NCBI GenBank assembly: GCA_009760885.1
Contig: CM019697.1
Span: 29,938,710-30,002,709 of the forward strand
DNA length: 64,000 nt
Origin: Achatina immaculata
Lineage: Eukaryota > Mollusca > Gastropoda > Stylommatophora > Achatinidae
Reading direction: 5' to 3'
Below are positions 22,601-37,600 of the stretch, one piece after another. Numbering within the stretch: position 1 is the stretch's first letter; every line of letters starts with the position of its first letter. Both the position numbers and the translations under genes were made by a program. Below the pieces are notes generated by a model, which was not told where the DNA came from, did no database searches, and was given only the letters and a program-made list of their open reading frames with translations.

Positions 22601-25600
22601 ATTTACTGCCCGGTGGTAGTCTATATGGCAGAAAAATAGAGTAAGTTATATGGAGGACAATAATTTGGATGAAAAAGAATTCAGATGAGAAGGGTAAATA
22701 GTTTAAATTCATTAAGAAATGTACGTTTTCTGTCTTATATAGTAAGAAATGTGTGTATCTATTTTAAACATTGTATGTTTTGGCCTCATACATTAAGAAA
22801 TGTGTGTTTCTGTCTTATTTGTTAAGAAATGTGTACTTGTATATTGCTCATTAAAAATATACTGTATACATATTTCTGTATTACACATTGAGAATTGTGT
22901 GTTTTCTGTTTTGTATATACTACTGGACAAAAGTTAAGGGCCGGTTTTTTCAGTTCTTACAAAAACAAAATCAACGGATTAAAAAACAAGCCATTAGTAC
23001 CAAAGAAAACAGCATTTAAAACTGAACAGTTTCAATCATTTCATTTGGAAATCAGAATAGGAATACACATATAGCAATCTGGCAAAATCACTCACCCCTC
23101 CAAAAATTCACAAGAGTGGTCTTCAAACAATAAACATGTCAGTATCGCATGTGGCCACCGTTTGCTGCCAGACATTCAACGCACTGTTGCCTCATCGAGT
23201 TAACCAGGGTTGTTAGGACATACTGTGGAATGGCCTGCCACTCTTGTTGAAGGAAAAGGGTCAGCTGGGTGACATCAACAGGTGGAGGATGATATGTCGA
23301 AACCTGTCTGGCTAGGACATCCCAAATATGCTCAGTGGGTGACAGATCATAAAGGTACATAATGGGAAAAAGAAAGAGAGGAAGACCAAGGCGAAGATGG
23401 CTGCAAGACATCGTTGATGATCTGCAAATGGATGCATCAGCAGCAGGCCATCTTGCTCACAACCGAGAGGCCTACAGGAATGCTGTTAGGGAGGCAAAGT
23501 TCCACAAGGGACATGCAAATGAATGAATGAATGAGTGACAGATTGGGCGAGTCTAATGATCCTTTGCTGTTGAAGAAAATCTTCTACGACATGACCCCGA
23601 TGTGGTCTTGTGTTATCGTCTTGTAGGATTCCCCCTGCACACATGGCTTGCAAGGTAGGCTGGACAATGGGTTGCAGAATTTAATTCAGGTATCGCTGGG
23701 CGGTTAGGGTGCCATGAATGACATGGATGGGAGTCCTGCTGTGCCTGCTGATGCCATCCCAGACCATGATTGATCCCCCTCCGTAACAATCCACCTCTTG
23801 GATAGTGGCATCATGAAACCATTCCCCTGGCCTTCTCCAGACACGGATTCTGCCATCGCTGAAGGACATACTGAACCAGGATTCGTCCGTGAAAAGAATT
23901 TCACCCCGCTGGCACCTCATCCAACGAACGTGCTGCTGGCACCAGGCAACTCTAGCTCTGCAGTGAGCTGGAGTAAGAGGTATTCTTATTGCTGGTCATC
24001 GTGAAGCCAGCCAAGATTCTCTTAAACGCCTGCGAATTGTTCTGCCACTAACATTGACGTTTGCCATATTCATTAGCTGGTTTCTGAGATTAGAAGATGT
24101 TACTGTCTGGTTGCGAAGTGTTGACAGCTGCAGGTATCTGTCATCTTGTTTACTCGTGCAATGAGGTCGGCCTGAACAATTCCTGTCCTCTACTCCTTCG
24201 GTTGCGCGAAATCACTCCAGATCCCTTTGGATGGTAGAATTGGCCCCGAATGCTGTGAAACTTCATGGCTAGATAAATTGCTTTCAACCAAGGCTATGAC
24301 CCGATGACGCTCAAAGGTGCTAAAATGCCTTCACAGTGGCATGGTGTTTTTCAAATTACAAAAATACCGCTAAACTGCTTTAATAAAAATGATTGGAAGG
24401 TGAGAAGTGTTCACTAAGGATGCCTCTTGCACGCGCGGCACAAATCAGCACAATTTAATTACCTGCTGGGTCATGCCGACACTTTTAAAAATGCCTTAAC
24501 ATTTTGTCTAGGACGATGCTACTGCATGTGATTTTTACACTTGTTGTGATGAACAGTTGGTGTTGTTTATGCCCTGGCTGCATAGAGGACTGCCTGAGAA
24601 TGCAATTTAATCAAGATTCTACTATAAATTTATTTACAGTTTTAGTAAGGCAATCAAAATAAACATATGCTTGAAATAATGACCAGCCCTTAACTTTTGT
24701 CCAGTAGTATATTATTAAATGTGGTTTCTACATTACACATTATTAAATGTATATTTGCCGTTTTCTCTTAGATTGTTTCTCATTCTACATTATTTGTAAA
24801 CTTCACTGGAATTTTAGATGAATTTCAGCCATTCTCATGCATTTTTAAAAAAATTTCGTACTGTTGTTTGAAATCTCAGGAACTCAGAATATTTTCTTCT
24901 TGTTACTTGTTATCGTGATGTAAAAAAAAAAATTATTTGTTTTGTGTAGTAATATAGTAGCGAAGCAATTCATTTCCACAGGGAGCTATTCAGTTTAAAG
25001 ATCTGTTCATAGCTCCACTTTTTGATGAGCTTGAGGCTGTTGCTGTGGATGAGAGTGGAAAGCTTAAGAAACTTGATGATGCCCAGCTTGTAATGATCAG
25101 AAAGACAGGGTAATTGTTTGTTGGATTTTTAGATTTGATCCCTTTTTCTGTCATATAAAAATATGAAACACAGTATCTAAATATATTCATTTCTTGTTCT
25201 CACACTCACACATACATGAATCTTCAAGCAGTCAAACTCATTACTGGTGAGACTTCAGCGTTGTTTACTCATTCAGCTCAACCTCACAAGAGAATTTTCA
25301 ATAATCAGCTTCCGTTTAGTGTTAGATTTATCATTTGTGGAGGAGATTTTTGTCTAGGAGATTTGTCTCGATAAAATTCATCACTTTGGCTTTGCACTGT
25401 AGTCTTATCCTCAATGTTTTATTCATGTGGACAGAATGATTTGAGCGATAGGATCTAGAGACCAGGACATGATGAATTTATGTTTGACATAATGGAAATT
25501 CTACAAGGCTTCACTGATGTAGAAAACAGAATGCCCAGTTTATGGAACAGTCATTTTAGATAGATGTGATAGAGAAATGTCAGAAAAAGATATGAAAGTA

Positions 25601-28600
25601 ATTTTGTCTCTTAAAAATTTCATTGTCTCAGAGCTGAATGATTAGTTAACATTCATATTTTCCTTTCTTCTCCCATCAATTTTTACAGATTGCAGCTAAC
25701 TGTAAACATTGCTTTGCATACATGTAGGGAAAAAGAAAGTTTTGCTGAGATGGATTGGTGTATTTTTTTTAAAAGATGTTTTGTGTATCATGAGTCTGTT
25801 CTTTACTTTTAATGTTAATGCACGAAGAATAGACTTGTATGTATGAAAGGTTTCTTTTGAGTTGTGAATTATTTTTATGTACAAATTTATTTAACAGAGA
25901 GTTTGAAGTACCTAGCCTGAACTTCCCTGGTCAAACCCACAGATGGAGGCTCACAAAGATGTTGCAGAAAGGCTCAGAAAGAGCTAGAAATTCACTTCTT
26001 GGGGTGAGTTTGTTTTTTTTTTCTTAACAAAAAACCTCTAGTTCCCAGCCATTTTTCTGAAAAAATATTTTTTTGAGTGGACTTAGAAAAACCCGCATGT
26101 CTCTACTCACCATTGAGATAAATTAATCCAGGTTGGTAGACAGACTCCCAAGACCCCCTAGTATTTCTTGAGTGTGTGATATCTTGTGAAACAATTATCT
26201 GGATGCAATGGGACTTGATAACTTTTACAAATAAATTTTGTTTCACTCTTTTTCTCATTGACCAAGCACACTCTGCACTTCCTAGATGATGCTTTTTTAG
26301 TGCTTTCATCCTCAGGCTTCACCAGGACATGATCCTTTACTATTCCGATAATCATTGTTGTGCATTGTTGATATCATGCAGACAAGTCTTTTGTCTTTCC
26401 TTCATCTGTTGAAAGCTGCTGCTTCGGTTTATACAACTCTTGAAATTTAGACAAAAAATAATCCAGCAGAGGTTTTATTTTGCTAATTCTACCAGTTTCT
26501 GGAAGTGTCTGAGAGTTGTCAGAGAAATGCAGAAATATCAGAAGATGATCAGATTTAGCTCTGCTCATTTATTTTGAAAATATTGGTGTTTCTAGAAGAG
26601 GGTCTGTTGTCTAGTACTCTTTCCAGTGTGGTTTCCTAGTCTGGCCCATCAAAATGATCAATCCAAAGAATTTGTTCATGTCTGAATGTGTTATATTTTC
26701 AGACAAAAAGGCAGTAGGTTTGTTCATATGTTGGGTCTGTGCATGGTATAAATTTTTATGATGAGCTAACAGTTTAAAAAAATCATTGCCAAACATTGTA
26801 CTGAAAATTTCCTTTGTGCTGTCTGGTTTGTTTACATTCACTGAAACACCAGGATTTCCTAGAAATTTTTCAAGAGCTGATGTAGAATCAATGTTACTCC
26901 ACACACCTATATCACTGCTAACTATATCACATGAAAAATGTGAAATACTTACTGTTGGAGCATCATATCCTGACATTGAATCACAATATCTGCTATTCGA
27001 ACTTACGCTTTGTGACACAACAACCCCGTGCTTTGTAATCATATTTTTAATCCGATCGGTGTCACAGGAATCACTTTGAAACACATCAATTTCATTACTA
27101 GAATCATCAAACAGTGATTTTTAGTCATCACTGGGGCAGTCTGACAAAAAAATCGGAGCATAATTCAGTGTCAATCCATGTGTCATCGAAAGAAGTGTGC
27201 TCCGCCATTTCCACAAAATGTTGACTTGGCGAGATCTCGTAAACACGTGTTCCCAGCAGCTAAAACTGTGAGATTTCTTTTTTTTTTTTTTTAAGTTATG
27301 AAGATTGAAAACAATATTTAATTATATTAACTTTGCAGTAAAAATACAGACAATCAAAAATTACTTTGAATAACAAGCTAGAAACAGTTTGAATATGACA
27401 GCTATCAAAGACAGCAAATCCGGCTTTCGGGCAACAATACATGGAAACCGGAAAACGAATTTTCTTGTCTTTGGCCTGGGAAGTGTTAAAAGTAATGGTG
27501 GGTAATGAAGCATTTTTATCATCATCATCATCAATGCAGTTATTGCATTTAGAGATTCATAAATTGAAGATAAAACTCTCTGACTGAGCTAGTTTTATGC
27601 ATATCATTCTGTTTGCTCATCTGGTCACTTTGTGAGATCCAGGTATATTTTGAAGGCAGGGAAACTGATGAGTTTTTGTATTAAAGAATCAGTGATTTAG
27701 CGGGATAATTTAAGGATTGGAAATGGTTTGTATGAGGTGTGATCAGAAAGTATCCAAAGCAACACACTTAGCCCAGCACTGTTTGCACTGCTCGAAGCAT
27801 CTTTTGAAGTCATCTTCTGATATGGAGAACAGCTGCCATGTCACATTCTGTTGTATTTCCTCAGCATCCTGATATCGTTTTCCTTACAAGTGGTATTTTA
27901 TTTTTTGAAAGGGGAAAAAGTCGGGTATGAATATGGTGGTTATTGGATCTGTATAATGTGGTGAGAAACTTCTGCATAAGTTGCAATGCATGGGCCAGTG
28001 CGTTGTCATGGTGGAGTTTCCATTTGCCACTCTCAATCAGTGTTGGCCTTTTGTGGCAAACTATGTCCTTCACAGTAATAAGTTGGTAGTGTAATTCATT
28101 ACAGATCTGTATATATTTTCCTTTCTGAAGATCACATGTGGTAACAATATGAATCAGTTCATTTATACGCCACACAACTTCACAGAAGTATTCCTTGTTG
28201 ATTGTCTGTCTTGATGGAGTGTATTCATAATTCATTCACAGTTCCCTTTTAATTGAAAAAAAACCCAGCCTTTTTTTTAATCGCGGCAGGTTTGTTGTGC
28301 TTTTTTTGGGTCTGGGAAATGTTGGGGTTTTCTATTGCAAAGACTGGGCCTTAGTTTTGGGGTCATACCCATAAGCCCACAATTCATCACCAGTTATGTT
28401 TGTTTTAAAATGTTTTCATCAGTTTCGACGCATTCAAGCAGGTCATAAACATCTGAAACACAGGCCTTTTTATGGTCAGATGAGAGCAGTTTTGGCACAT
28501 ATTTCGATGAACACATACATAAGATCAAAGCATTACTGTAAACAAAGTGGACAAAGCAGGGGAGATGTAATGTACCACATATGTTGTATTCACCAAGGTC

Positions 28601-31600
28601 AACATGTGCCTGTCCGCTTCTGGTTGTGTCAGTTGGTACCAGATCTATTCCTTCATTTCAGATACTTTTTTTTTATTACACCATGTAAATGTTCTATTGT
28701 ATGTACTGTATAAATGTTCTTTTGTATGTTCTGTAAATGTTCAGTTACATAAGCTGTAGATAAATATTACATGTCATTGAATTTGTAATTATTTTATTAT
28801 CCACTTACGAGGCTTCATGTAGCAAGTATTGTTTTGACTGAACTTTCTCCAGGATCTGTCAAGATCTCTCTCACTACTCATCATTGTTGCTCGTGACAGA
28901 TTTTGCTCAGATTTCTTCAGTTTGACAGAAGCAGCACGAGGATGGGGCAATGGACTGTGGAACCTTCTGGGCAAGTACCACAGCTCTTCACTTCAACTGT
29001 TTCAGCCCATAGACTATTGAATTATCCATGTTTCATTTCACTATGTTTTGTTTTATCACATGATCTCATGGTTAGTATGTAGTGTTAAAGAAAAGTAACT
29101 TTTTTTTTTCAGTCTCTTTGACCTTTTGTACTTTACAGTGATGGTTCAGATGGCTGCCTATAACAATTTTATGAAATTAACGTGTTACATGTAATTAAGT
29201 TACAAGCAGATTGTCAGTTTGATTATAACAAAAATGTAAATGTCACTTGTAATACTGACTTGCTTTATTATAGCTACTCCATGTTTGCTGTGTTATTGCT
29301 ACTTCATATGTTTGTAGTTAATTAAATGATATCTTGAGCTGTAGATTTTTAAATCACGTATTATGTGTACATTTAGAAATTAGCTAGTAAATCTTCTACA
29401 GGTCTTAAACATAAATATTTCTGTAATGAAAGCAGTTTTATTATTTGTTTAGTTTCATAGATAAACACTGAGTTTTCAGAAACTGAGAAGAAAGCAGTTT
29501 ATAAAATAATTTGTAAAGCTCTTTTCTGAAAACAGACATTCTTATTGGTGCCCCGTCAACCACTTCTGGTGACCTATGCCAGAAATTGCACGAGGAACGC
29601 ATGCGCTACTTGGTGGCAGAGTTAGACATTAAGGTGAGTGACTATCTTAACTGTGTGTTAAGGTGAGTGAATATCTTACAATGTCATAGTAATAGTGAAA
29701 TTCTGGTTTATATCCAGAAACATCCTGTAAATGGCTTTTTTTTTTGTTAGTTGAATTATTCTGAGTTTCTTTGTATCATGTATATGGATGAAAAAGCTGA
29801 AGCTGTTTCTAAAGATTCAGTAAAGTGTAGAGGCAAAATATATATGATTAACCTTGAAAAATTATAGAAAAAACATGAGACATGAGAAAAAGTAAGAAAA
29901 TTACTGTAATTTGAGTATTGGTAGATGGAGGTGTGTGATACAGTTTTACAAAGCGTTAGAGAAAATGAGAAAAAACACAAATTTTTCTAAATCCCAAATT
30001 TGTTGTAATATCCGGCAAAGTTGTTTTGGTGTTTCTGTTTCTTCTGCTTTCAACATCTCAGCAGTCACTTCATCTTCACCTGGTGCCCTGTCTAATGAAA
30101 AACATACAACATTCAATATTTTGGCGTGAGCCTTTTTCAAGGATTACATACAAAAACAAACACAACATAAAATAAAAGAAGAAAAATGAAAATGAAAAAA
30201 CTTAGCTTTGTGGCATCCTTCCTTGTACACAATACAACAGAATGCACTCTAAAGACAAGGCTGGGAGACCACAAAGGAAACAAATTGAACCAATTGGATG
30301 TTAGCAGCAGTGAAAGGGAGAGAATGATGCCGGTGTGGGGGGGGGAACAGGGCTCGGGGGAAAGAGATCAGGAGGAAATAAATACCTCTAGGCTGCTGGA
30401 GACAAAGGAGAGGGGATGGGAAGGGAAGCTAGGAGATAACTTGAAACTGATGAATGAAGAAATTGATAACTTGAAACTAATGAATGAAGAAATGTAGTGA
30501 AATGCATGAGGCTAAGACAAGAAAGTAGAGTATAAATAGCAGAAAATAGATGGAAATCTAAAGAAGTTTAAAGGAAGCTTAATATATGGTTAATTCCTGC
30601 TGGATAGAGACAGCCAGCCTGGATGATAAGGTGCTGTTCCAGAGCCTTCCAAGATCGTACATCAGAAGAACAGGAGCGGATTGCACTAACAGAGATGTCA
30701 CGTTTTCTCCTGTGGTTTCTTTGGCAAAAGTGTTTTACCACAATTTGAATATTGGCTCCAGTAGGACAAGCAACAACCCAACTGCAAGAGGATGATGCAC
30801 TACTGAGTTGGCAGTAATGCATCCTTAATTAGAAGTGGAGTACAGAGTTTGTAATTGATGGAGACTTCTGAGATAGTGAAGTCTTGCTCTCTGCAGGCGG
30901 TGCAGTGATGTTGATGAAGCCCTGATATCATGTCTGATGTAGATTGGAATGTGGTGGCTTGTTTGATGACCTGGAGTTGCTCCTAGAGATAAGCTTCTTG
31001 GTAGACTATATCACTTTGGAGACCAGCAGATTCCACAAGTTGTACTCCACAAGTGTCAGTATATTAGCAGATTGGGGTGTTAAATCTGTATCTTGAGTTG
31101 ATGCTGTTGTCATTAGTAGTCAGAGATAACTGTGTTCTTATTATTGGTGACAAAGAGACTCCAGAGTAATTCTGTCATTCTAATTTTGAAGAAGAAAAAG
31201 TAAATGTTGATTTGTAGTTAAGAATGTTTGTTTGTTTTTTTTTTTCAATAGCCAGGTCTGAAGAGAGAACTAAATACATACTGTGAGTATGTAAAGATGC
31301 AGTGCCATGATTCACTGGCTAACAAGCATAAGGTAGTGTAATTCATTATAGATATGTATATATTTTCCTTTCTGAAGATCACATGTGATAACAATATGAG
31401 TCAGTTCATTCATATTAAAACATAAAGATAAAAAAAAGAATAAAATAATGAAGGGATAAGTTTGTATATATGATGTATAACGAATAAAAATGGAAGAAGG
31501 GGGAAAAAAAAGGGTTTTACCTTGTGGCTTGTATCAGAAAATGTGGCTGCACTTGAATGTCCCTCTGTACGCTTGTTTTTCTTTCTTCTTTAATATTACC

Positions 31601-34600
31601 TATATTTTCTTGTGCTTAGGTAACAGTAGAGTTTTGGCTTTATTATTGCAAATTGGATCTGTAACAATTTGTCCATGTAACATAAACATGTCAGTTCAGC
31701 TTACTCATTTTCCAGGTTTAGCTGTGTTTGTGTCTAATGCTGTATAGCGTGTCATGTCCATGTTTGTATTTTTTTTAATGTGTTTATGGATTGTTATCTA
31801 TTTTGGCCTCACATTAGTTGTTATTAGAGCAATGAAGATACAGCAAAACCTGTTAAAACTAGATCTTCTTGAGATTACATTGTTGCTATTTTTTTTCATT
31901 CTTGGTTCACTTGTTTGAAGCATTTTGTAAATTTGACTGCAGTAAGTGTGCCAAATACATGTCATTTGTCTATTTTGACATATTTATCTGTATAGTTTAT
32001 TTTTGTCATTACAGTTTTTCAGTTTGATGAAAAAAAAATTATAAGCACAAAAACTAAATTAAGATTATTCAATTCAGATATGATATCCACCCTCATTAAT
32101 GCATGTGAAAGCTGGAAATCAATTTAAGAAATAAACAGATTAGACTCTTTTGAAAACAAATGCCTCAGGAAAATTCTTGGTATAAAGCACGAATTTAAGA
32201 ACAGCACAGAGATAAGACAGATGAGCAAACAACAACCTGCCAATGAGTGATCAGAAAAAGAAGATGGACAATATTGTAGGCCATGTGATGAGAAGAAACA
32301 ATCAGAGAATACCAAAACAAGCTAACAGCTGGAGCACAACAGGCTGAAGAAAAAGAGGTTGACCACATGAAACTCTAAAGAGGACATTGTTAAGAGAAAC
32401 CAGTTTAGTGGGCATAACATCCCTTGATGAAGTTGAAAAACTCGCAGAACATAGGAAATCTTGGTGAACTACCATGCAAGCCCTGTGTGACGTTTAATGG
32501 CATGGGAAGGATGTAAACATCATTTTGCACCACTTCATGGACATGTTTTGCCCTCATAGTGCTGTGCTTACTACTCCATTACCCTTTAGTTACTTCAGAA
32601 TTGAACAATTTTTTTTATTTTTTAATCTTAGACAACAGATTTGAGACCACCTCCAATTCCTTACCGCTACCAGACTCCAAAAGGTCAAGAAATTGACCTG
32701 CGTCTCTTTAATAAAGGTACACATTTTTTGTCACTCGGCTGTGTAATAGCTGTACAAGTTTATTATAATGGTTAGACACCATTCACCACTGATGGACAAC
32801 AGGCTAAATTTCACAGCCTAAGATTAAATGTTATAGAGAATATTTACATGATGTTTTACTGGGCTGTGTCAGTCCCAGAGATCTGCGTAGGTTCAAAAGC
32901 TATAAAAAGCATGAAAGATTTAACAGGATAATGAACAGTGGCTGTTTCAGAGAAATACATGGATTTTCAAATGCTTTAAAAATAACACAGAATATTTAAC
33001 AGAGTAATGAACAATGCCTGTTTCACAGAACTACATAGATTCAACAGATTAAAAATAGCATGATAGATTCAGCAGGAGAAGTGAAAGAAATATAGTAAAT
33101 TGTTTTTTTCTACAGACAAGTAATTTAATTGAAAAACTGTTTGTATTATCATAGTATATTATTAATGCCAAGAAATTGTCAACATAAATAATATATTTTG
33201 CAGTAATGAAGATTACATTATTTTTGTCCATGTTTTCATTTAGATTTGATGAACAACAGCATGGGCATTCTTTCCAATATTCTTGATCGTCAGGCCAAAG
33301 GCTGGCATGTGCAGATGAGGACAAAACTGATTCGACATTATCAGGGTTTGTATATGTGATATAACAAGCAATCATGTTATTATAAACTCTTGATAATGCA
33401 GAGTGCTTTTTCTGGTATTACAGGGTGAGTGTAAAGTCTTTCCCCGATTTTAAACATTTGTTACACAAAGACTGTGCTAGGTGCAGACATGTGAGTTTTT
33501 GCAGATTTTACCTCAGCTCAAAGTTTTTTTTTTTTTTATTTGTGCACTAACATTTATTCCATTTGATGCCTGGAGAACACCAGATAGTACTGATATTCAT
33601 ACAATAAACATAATTAAAACAACTAAAAAAAAATAACAAAAGTGAAATAACAAACCTGTTTCACTCTTTCCCACATGCTCAGTACAGAAAATAACTAAAT
33701 GGATGCAACTAAATTATTCTCACAGTCTTGAACATTAATGAACATCTACTAGAGTGATATGTGAGAGAGAGAGAGAGACAGCACATTATAACTTGGGCTT
33801 AGTAAACAACAAACATAATTTGTTTACACTAAATACTAAAGTTTGTAAAGAGGAGAAACAAGTGACATGCTGAAGAGGAAGACCAAACTGATAAACGGGA
33901 AGATAAGTAGACAAAAAAATATCAAGTGAAGATACTTCATTAACAGAGATCATGAAAAGTCTGTGACTTGAGCTTAGTTGGAGTTGTATGGGGTGGCAAA
34001 ATTTCATAGAAAATGTTGGCAGTCTTTGGCCTATTTGTGTTAATAGGATGTAAGTTTCTTGGAATTGACAACTGGCAAGAAAAGGTGAGAAACAGAAAGG
34101 AATGGAGATGTGTTGTGTCTGCTGCAATGAGCCTCAATGGTTCGGTAAGCTGCTGAATTTGGCAGTGCACAAAGAAGAAGGGTCTCAACAAATGAAAATA
34201 AAGGTCAGAGGTTTTACAGTGTTTTGTGACATGAAATTGTAAAAGTTTGCATTTCTATTTCTCTGTGATTTATTTTTAGCCTGCATTGTGTGCCACGTAT
34301 CTTTTCAGGTCAGGGATTGAGCGTTGAGCAGATATCTAAGGTATGTGAAACATTTGTAGCAGAAATAAATCCTTATTTGTGATAAGATTTATGAAAGATA
34401 GTTTGTGGCCAAAATCTGTACTTCCTTGCCATGAATTTCAAGCCAGAATCTGCAGGTTTGAAAGGAAAAAAAAATGTCTGCAGTTGGTGTTATGTTGAGA
34501 AAACTCAGAAACTAACATTGTGTAAAAATAGTGATTTGATTACAAAGCAAAGTTAACATATGCTGCAAAAAAAAGTAGTTCATATATATCAGAAACAGTA

Positions 34601-37600
34601 TAGTATCAAGCTTGTTTTAAGAAAAAATATGCTTTAATTAAATCTGACATTAATAAATGTTTACATGAAGATGAGTTAACTCCCCCAAGATTTTAGGTTC
34701 ACAAGTTTAACCTTGTTTTCACTTGTGTTGAGGAGTTGAAATAAAATTTACCAGTAATTTGTTTGAAGAGAAGCAAATTTAAAAAAAAAAACAAACCATT
34801 AAATCACATTTAAATTTCAGCGAGTGAGCCAGGATATCCTGGACCATTACCTGAGTAAAGTGTTCACAGCCATAACAACTAATGCAGAATTAGAGGTGCT
34901 GCAGCCTGGCTTGGGTATGTTTTATCATTGTTGTAATATTAGCATGAAATCTGTTGTATATATTTGTCTATGAATTAATGATACTCTCTTTATTTAATTC
35001 CTTCCAGAACTTACCAGTGCAGCATTTAAGACTTTTATCATGTGACCTACTGTATAACCACAATATGTTTGCATCTCACAGTATTTCAGCTTGGACTTAA
35101 GACAATAAATGCTTGTTCTTGTGCATATATCACTTTTTTTATAGAGTTTTTTTTTTTTTTAATAGTGGTACTCCCATCCATCACCTTCATGGTTTCTGGA
35201 GAAAATCTGTAATTTTTTTTTATTTTTATATTTATTTTGGCAGAATTATTTTGTTATAAGTTTGTCTGGTATCAGTCTTTTGGTTTTTTTTTTCCAGACC
35301 CATTTAATTTTAAAGTAAGTTATCACATAGAGCAGTAAAAGAAGATTAGAGCTAAATAGCAACAAAACAGAAACAGCAGTTATATCAAAAAAGAGTAAAA
35401 TGCTAAAATGTAACGTGTGCAGACAGAAAGACACTGACACAAATAAATAAACTTCAGAACAATAGTAACAGCATGTGGTAGATTTATAGCATAAGTCAAG
35501 AATACAGAATATAAAAACAGTTCTTTTTGAGATGAAAAGGATACTATCAAATAAGAGAACACGAGTTTTACAATGTTATATAGGGCCAGCATTATTTTGT
35601 GCTTGTGAGAACTTACATCTTACATCCTTCCCATGCTGTTAAACATCACATAGGGCTTGCATAGATGTTTGCCAAGTTTTCCTGTTTTCTGCGAGTTTTT
35701 CAACTTCATCAAGGGATGTTATGCCCACTATACTGGCTTCTCTTAACTCTTCCCAGAAAAAAATGCGGACATTCATGTCAGTGCCACACAAAAAGCACGG
35801 GACTTTATAGGGGATATCGTTGTAAAAGTGAATTTACAAAGTATTTCCAGTTTAAAAGTATACATATTATGCATGAAAATAGTTGCACATGTAAGAAGAT
35901 TTCATAAATGAAGAGTTTTTTTTAGGAAAAAAGAAGTAGTGTGATGATTTTAGCTGATAATTGTGTAGTGCTTACCATCAGCGATGCCTAGATGTACAGT
36001 GTTTACCATTGGCGATTTCCACATCTACTTCAATTTTCGCCCGATCTCATCATGTGGTGGCATTCTCACTAAAATAATGTCTGAAATAACCATTTAACTA
36101 TTTCTTCAGTCCATTTAATAGGTCTAGATGTACTTAGGGTACATTCAGGAACAGTGGTCGGGTCATAGGACATGTCCTTATGCCTCCGAAATCACAATAA
36201 ATACTGAAATTTCTCTGATAAAACATCTGTTTTGCTCGGTTTTTAGCCACGCTTTAGATTGAACTATGAAAGGTCACCAGACATGTGCAGATAAATCATG
36301 TACAATAAAAAGTTTTACAATAGTTTTACGTTGCAATGAAACAAAATCACCATAACGAACATGACAGTCACTAGAATAACAGGAAGTTATCACAGTATCG
36401 ACTATGGCAGTCGAAGAGTTAACAGTGTCCTCTTTAGAGTTTCATGTGGTCGACCTCTTTTTTTTTCGGCCTGTTGTGCTCCACTTGATAGCTTGTTTTG
36501 GTATTTTCTGATTGTTTCTTCTTTTTACATGCCCTACATATGTCCATCTTCTTTTTCTGATCACCCATGAGATAGGTTGTTGTTTGCTCATCTGTCTTAT
36601 CTCTGTGTTGTTCTTAAATTCTTTCTTCTTTATACCAAGTATTTTTCTGAGGCATTTGTTTTCAAAAGAGTCTAATTTCTTGTCTATTTCTTTAGTTGAT
36701 TTCCAGTTTTTGCATACATAAATAATATCGCATTTGAATTGAATAATCTTAACTTGGTTTTTGTGCTTATAACTTTTGAATTCCATATGTTCTCAAGATT
36801 TTTGAAGGACAATGGTGCTTTTGCAGTTTTAATTCTAACTTTCTTCCTAGTGTCACCATCCAGGTCTATATAGCTGCCAAGGTATAGAAATTGGTTTACT
36901 TCATCAACTGTTCCTTCTACGTATATTTTTCCTTCTTGATTAGTGAGAAGTTTCATAATGTTTGTTTTGTCTTTGTTAATTTCAAGACTTATTTTGCCAG
37001 CCAATGAAGACAGGGTATCTCTTTTTTCCTGCATCAATTTTGCATTGTCACTGATAAGAATTATGTCATCTACAAAACCAAGATCTTCTATTTGGGTCCC
37101 ATGTACCCAATCAATGCCAGTTTTACCTGTACAGCATCTTTTCATTACAAAGTCTATGGAAATTCCAAAAAGCAAGGGAGATAATATACATCCTTGTTTC
37201 ACACCTGTTTCAGTCTGAAACCATTCACTCATTCTTCCTCTGTCTTGACTGCACAAACATATCCGTTGTAGAAATCCTTAATGATGATGACAGTTTTAGA
37301 TGGTATTCCATTTAGTCTTAAAATTCTCCACAATGAATCTCTGTGTATGCTATCAAATGCCTTTTTAAAGTCTATGAAGTTCAGGATTAATAGTTTCTGC
37401 TTTTCACTATGTTCTTCAAGTATTATTCTTAGAGTAAAGCTCTGGTCAAGAAACCTTTCTCCCTTTTCGAAATCCTGCCTGTTCTTCTCTCATTGCAACA
37501 TCTACTACATCCTTAATTCTATTCAGAATCACTTTACGAAACACTTTTGACACAACTGATAGTAAAGTTACACCTCTCCAGTTATGGCAGTCACTGAGGT

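Noticed and set aside
28396..28713. 105-codon plus-strand frame
   Set aside because: Antisense to the mariner remnant and its flank. No family signature.
29534..29640. Direct splice from exon 6 to exon 8
   Set aside because: It would put exon 8 in a frame with a stop (TAG near 29623). The intervening exon at 28853-28970 fixes the phase.
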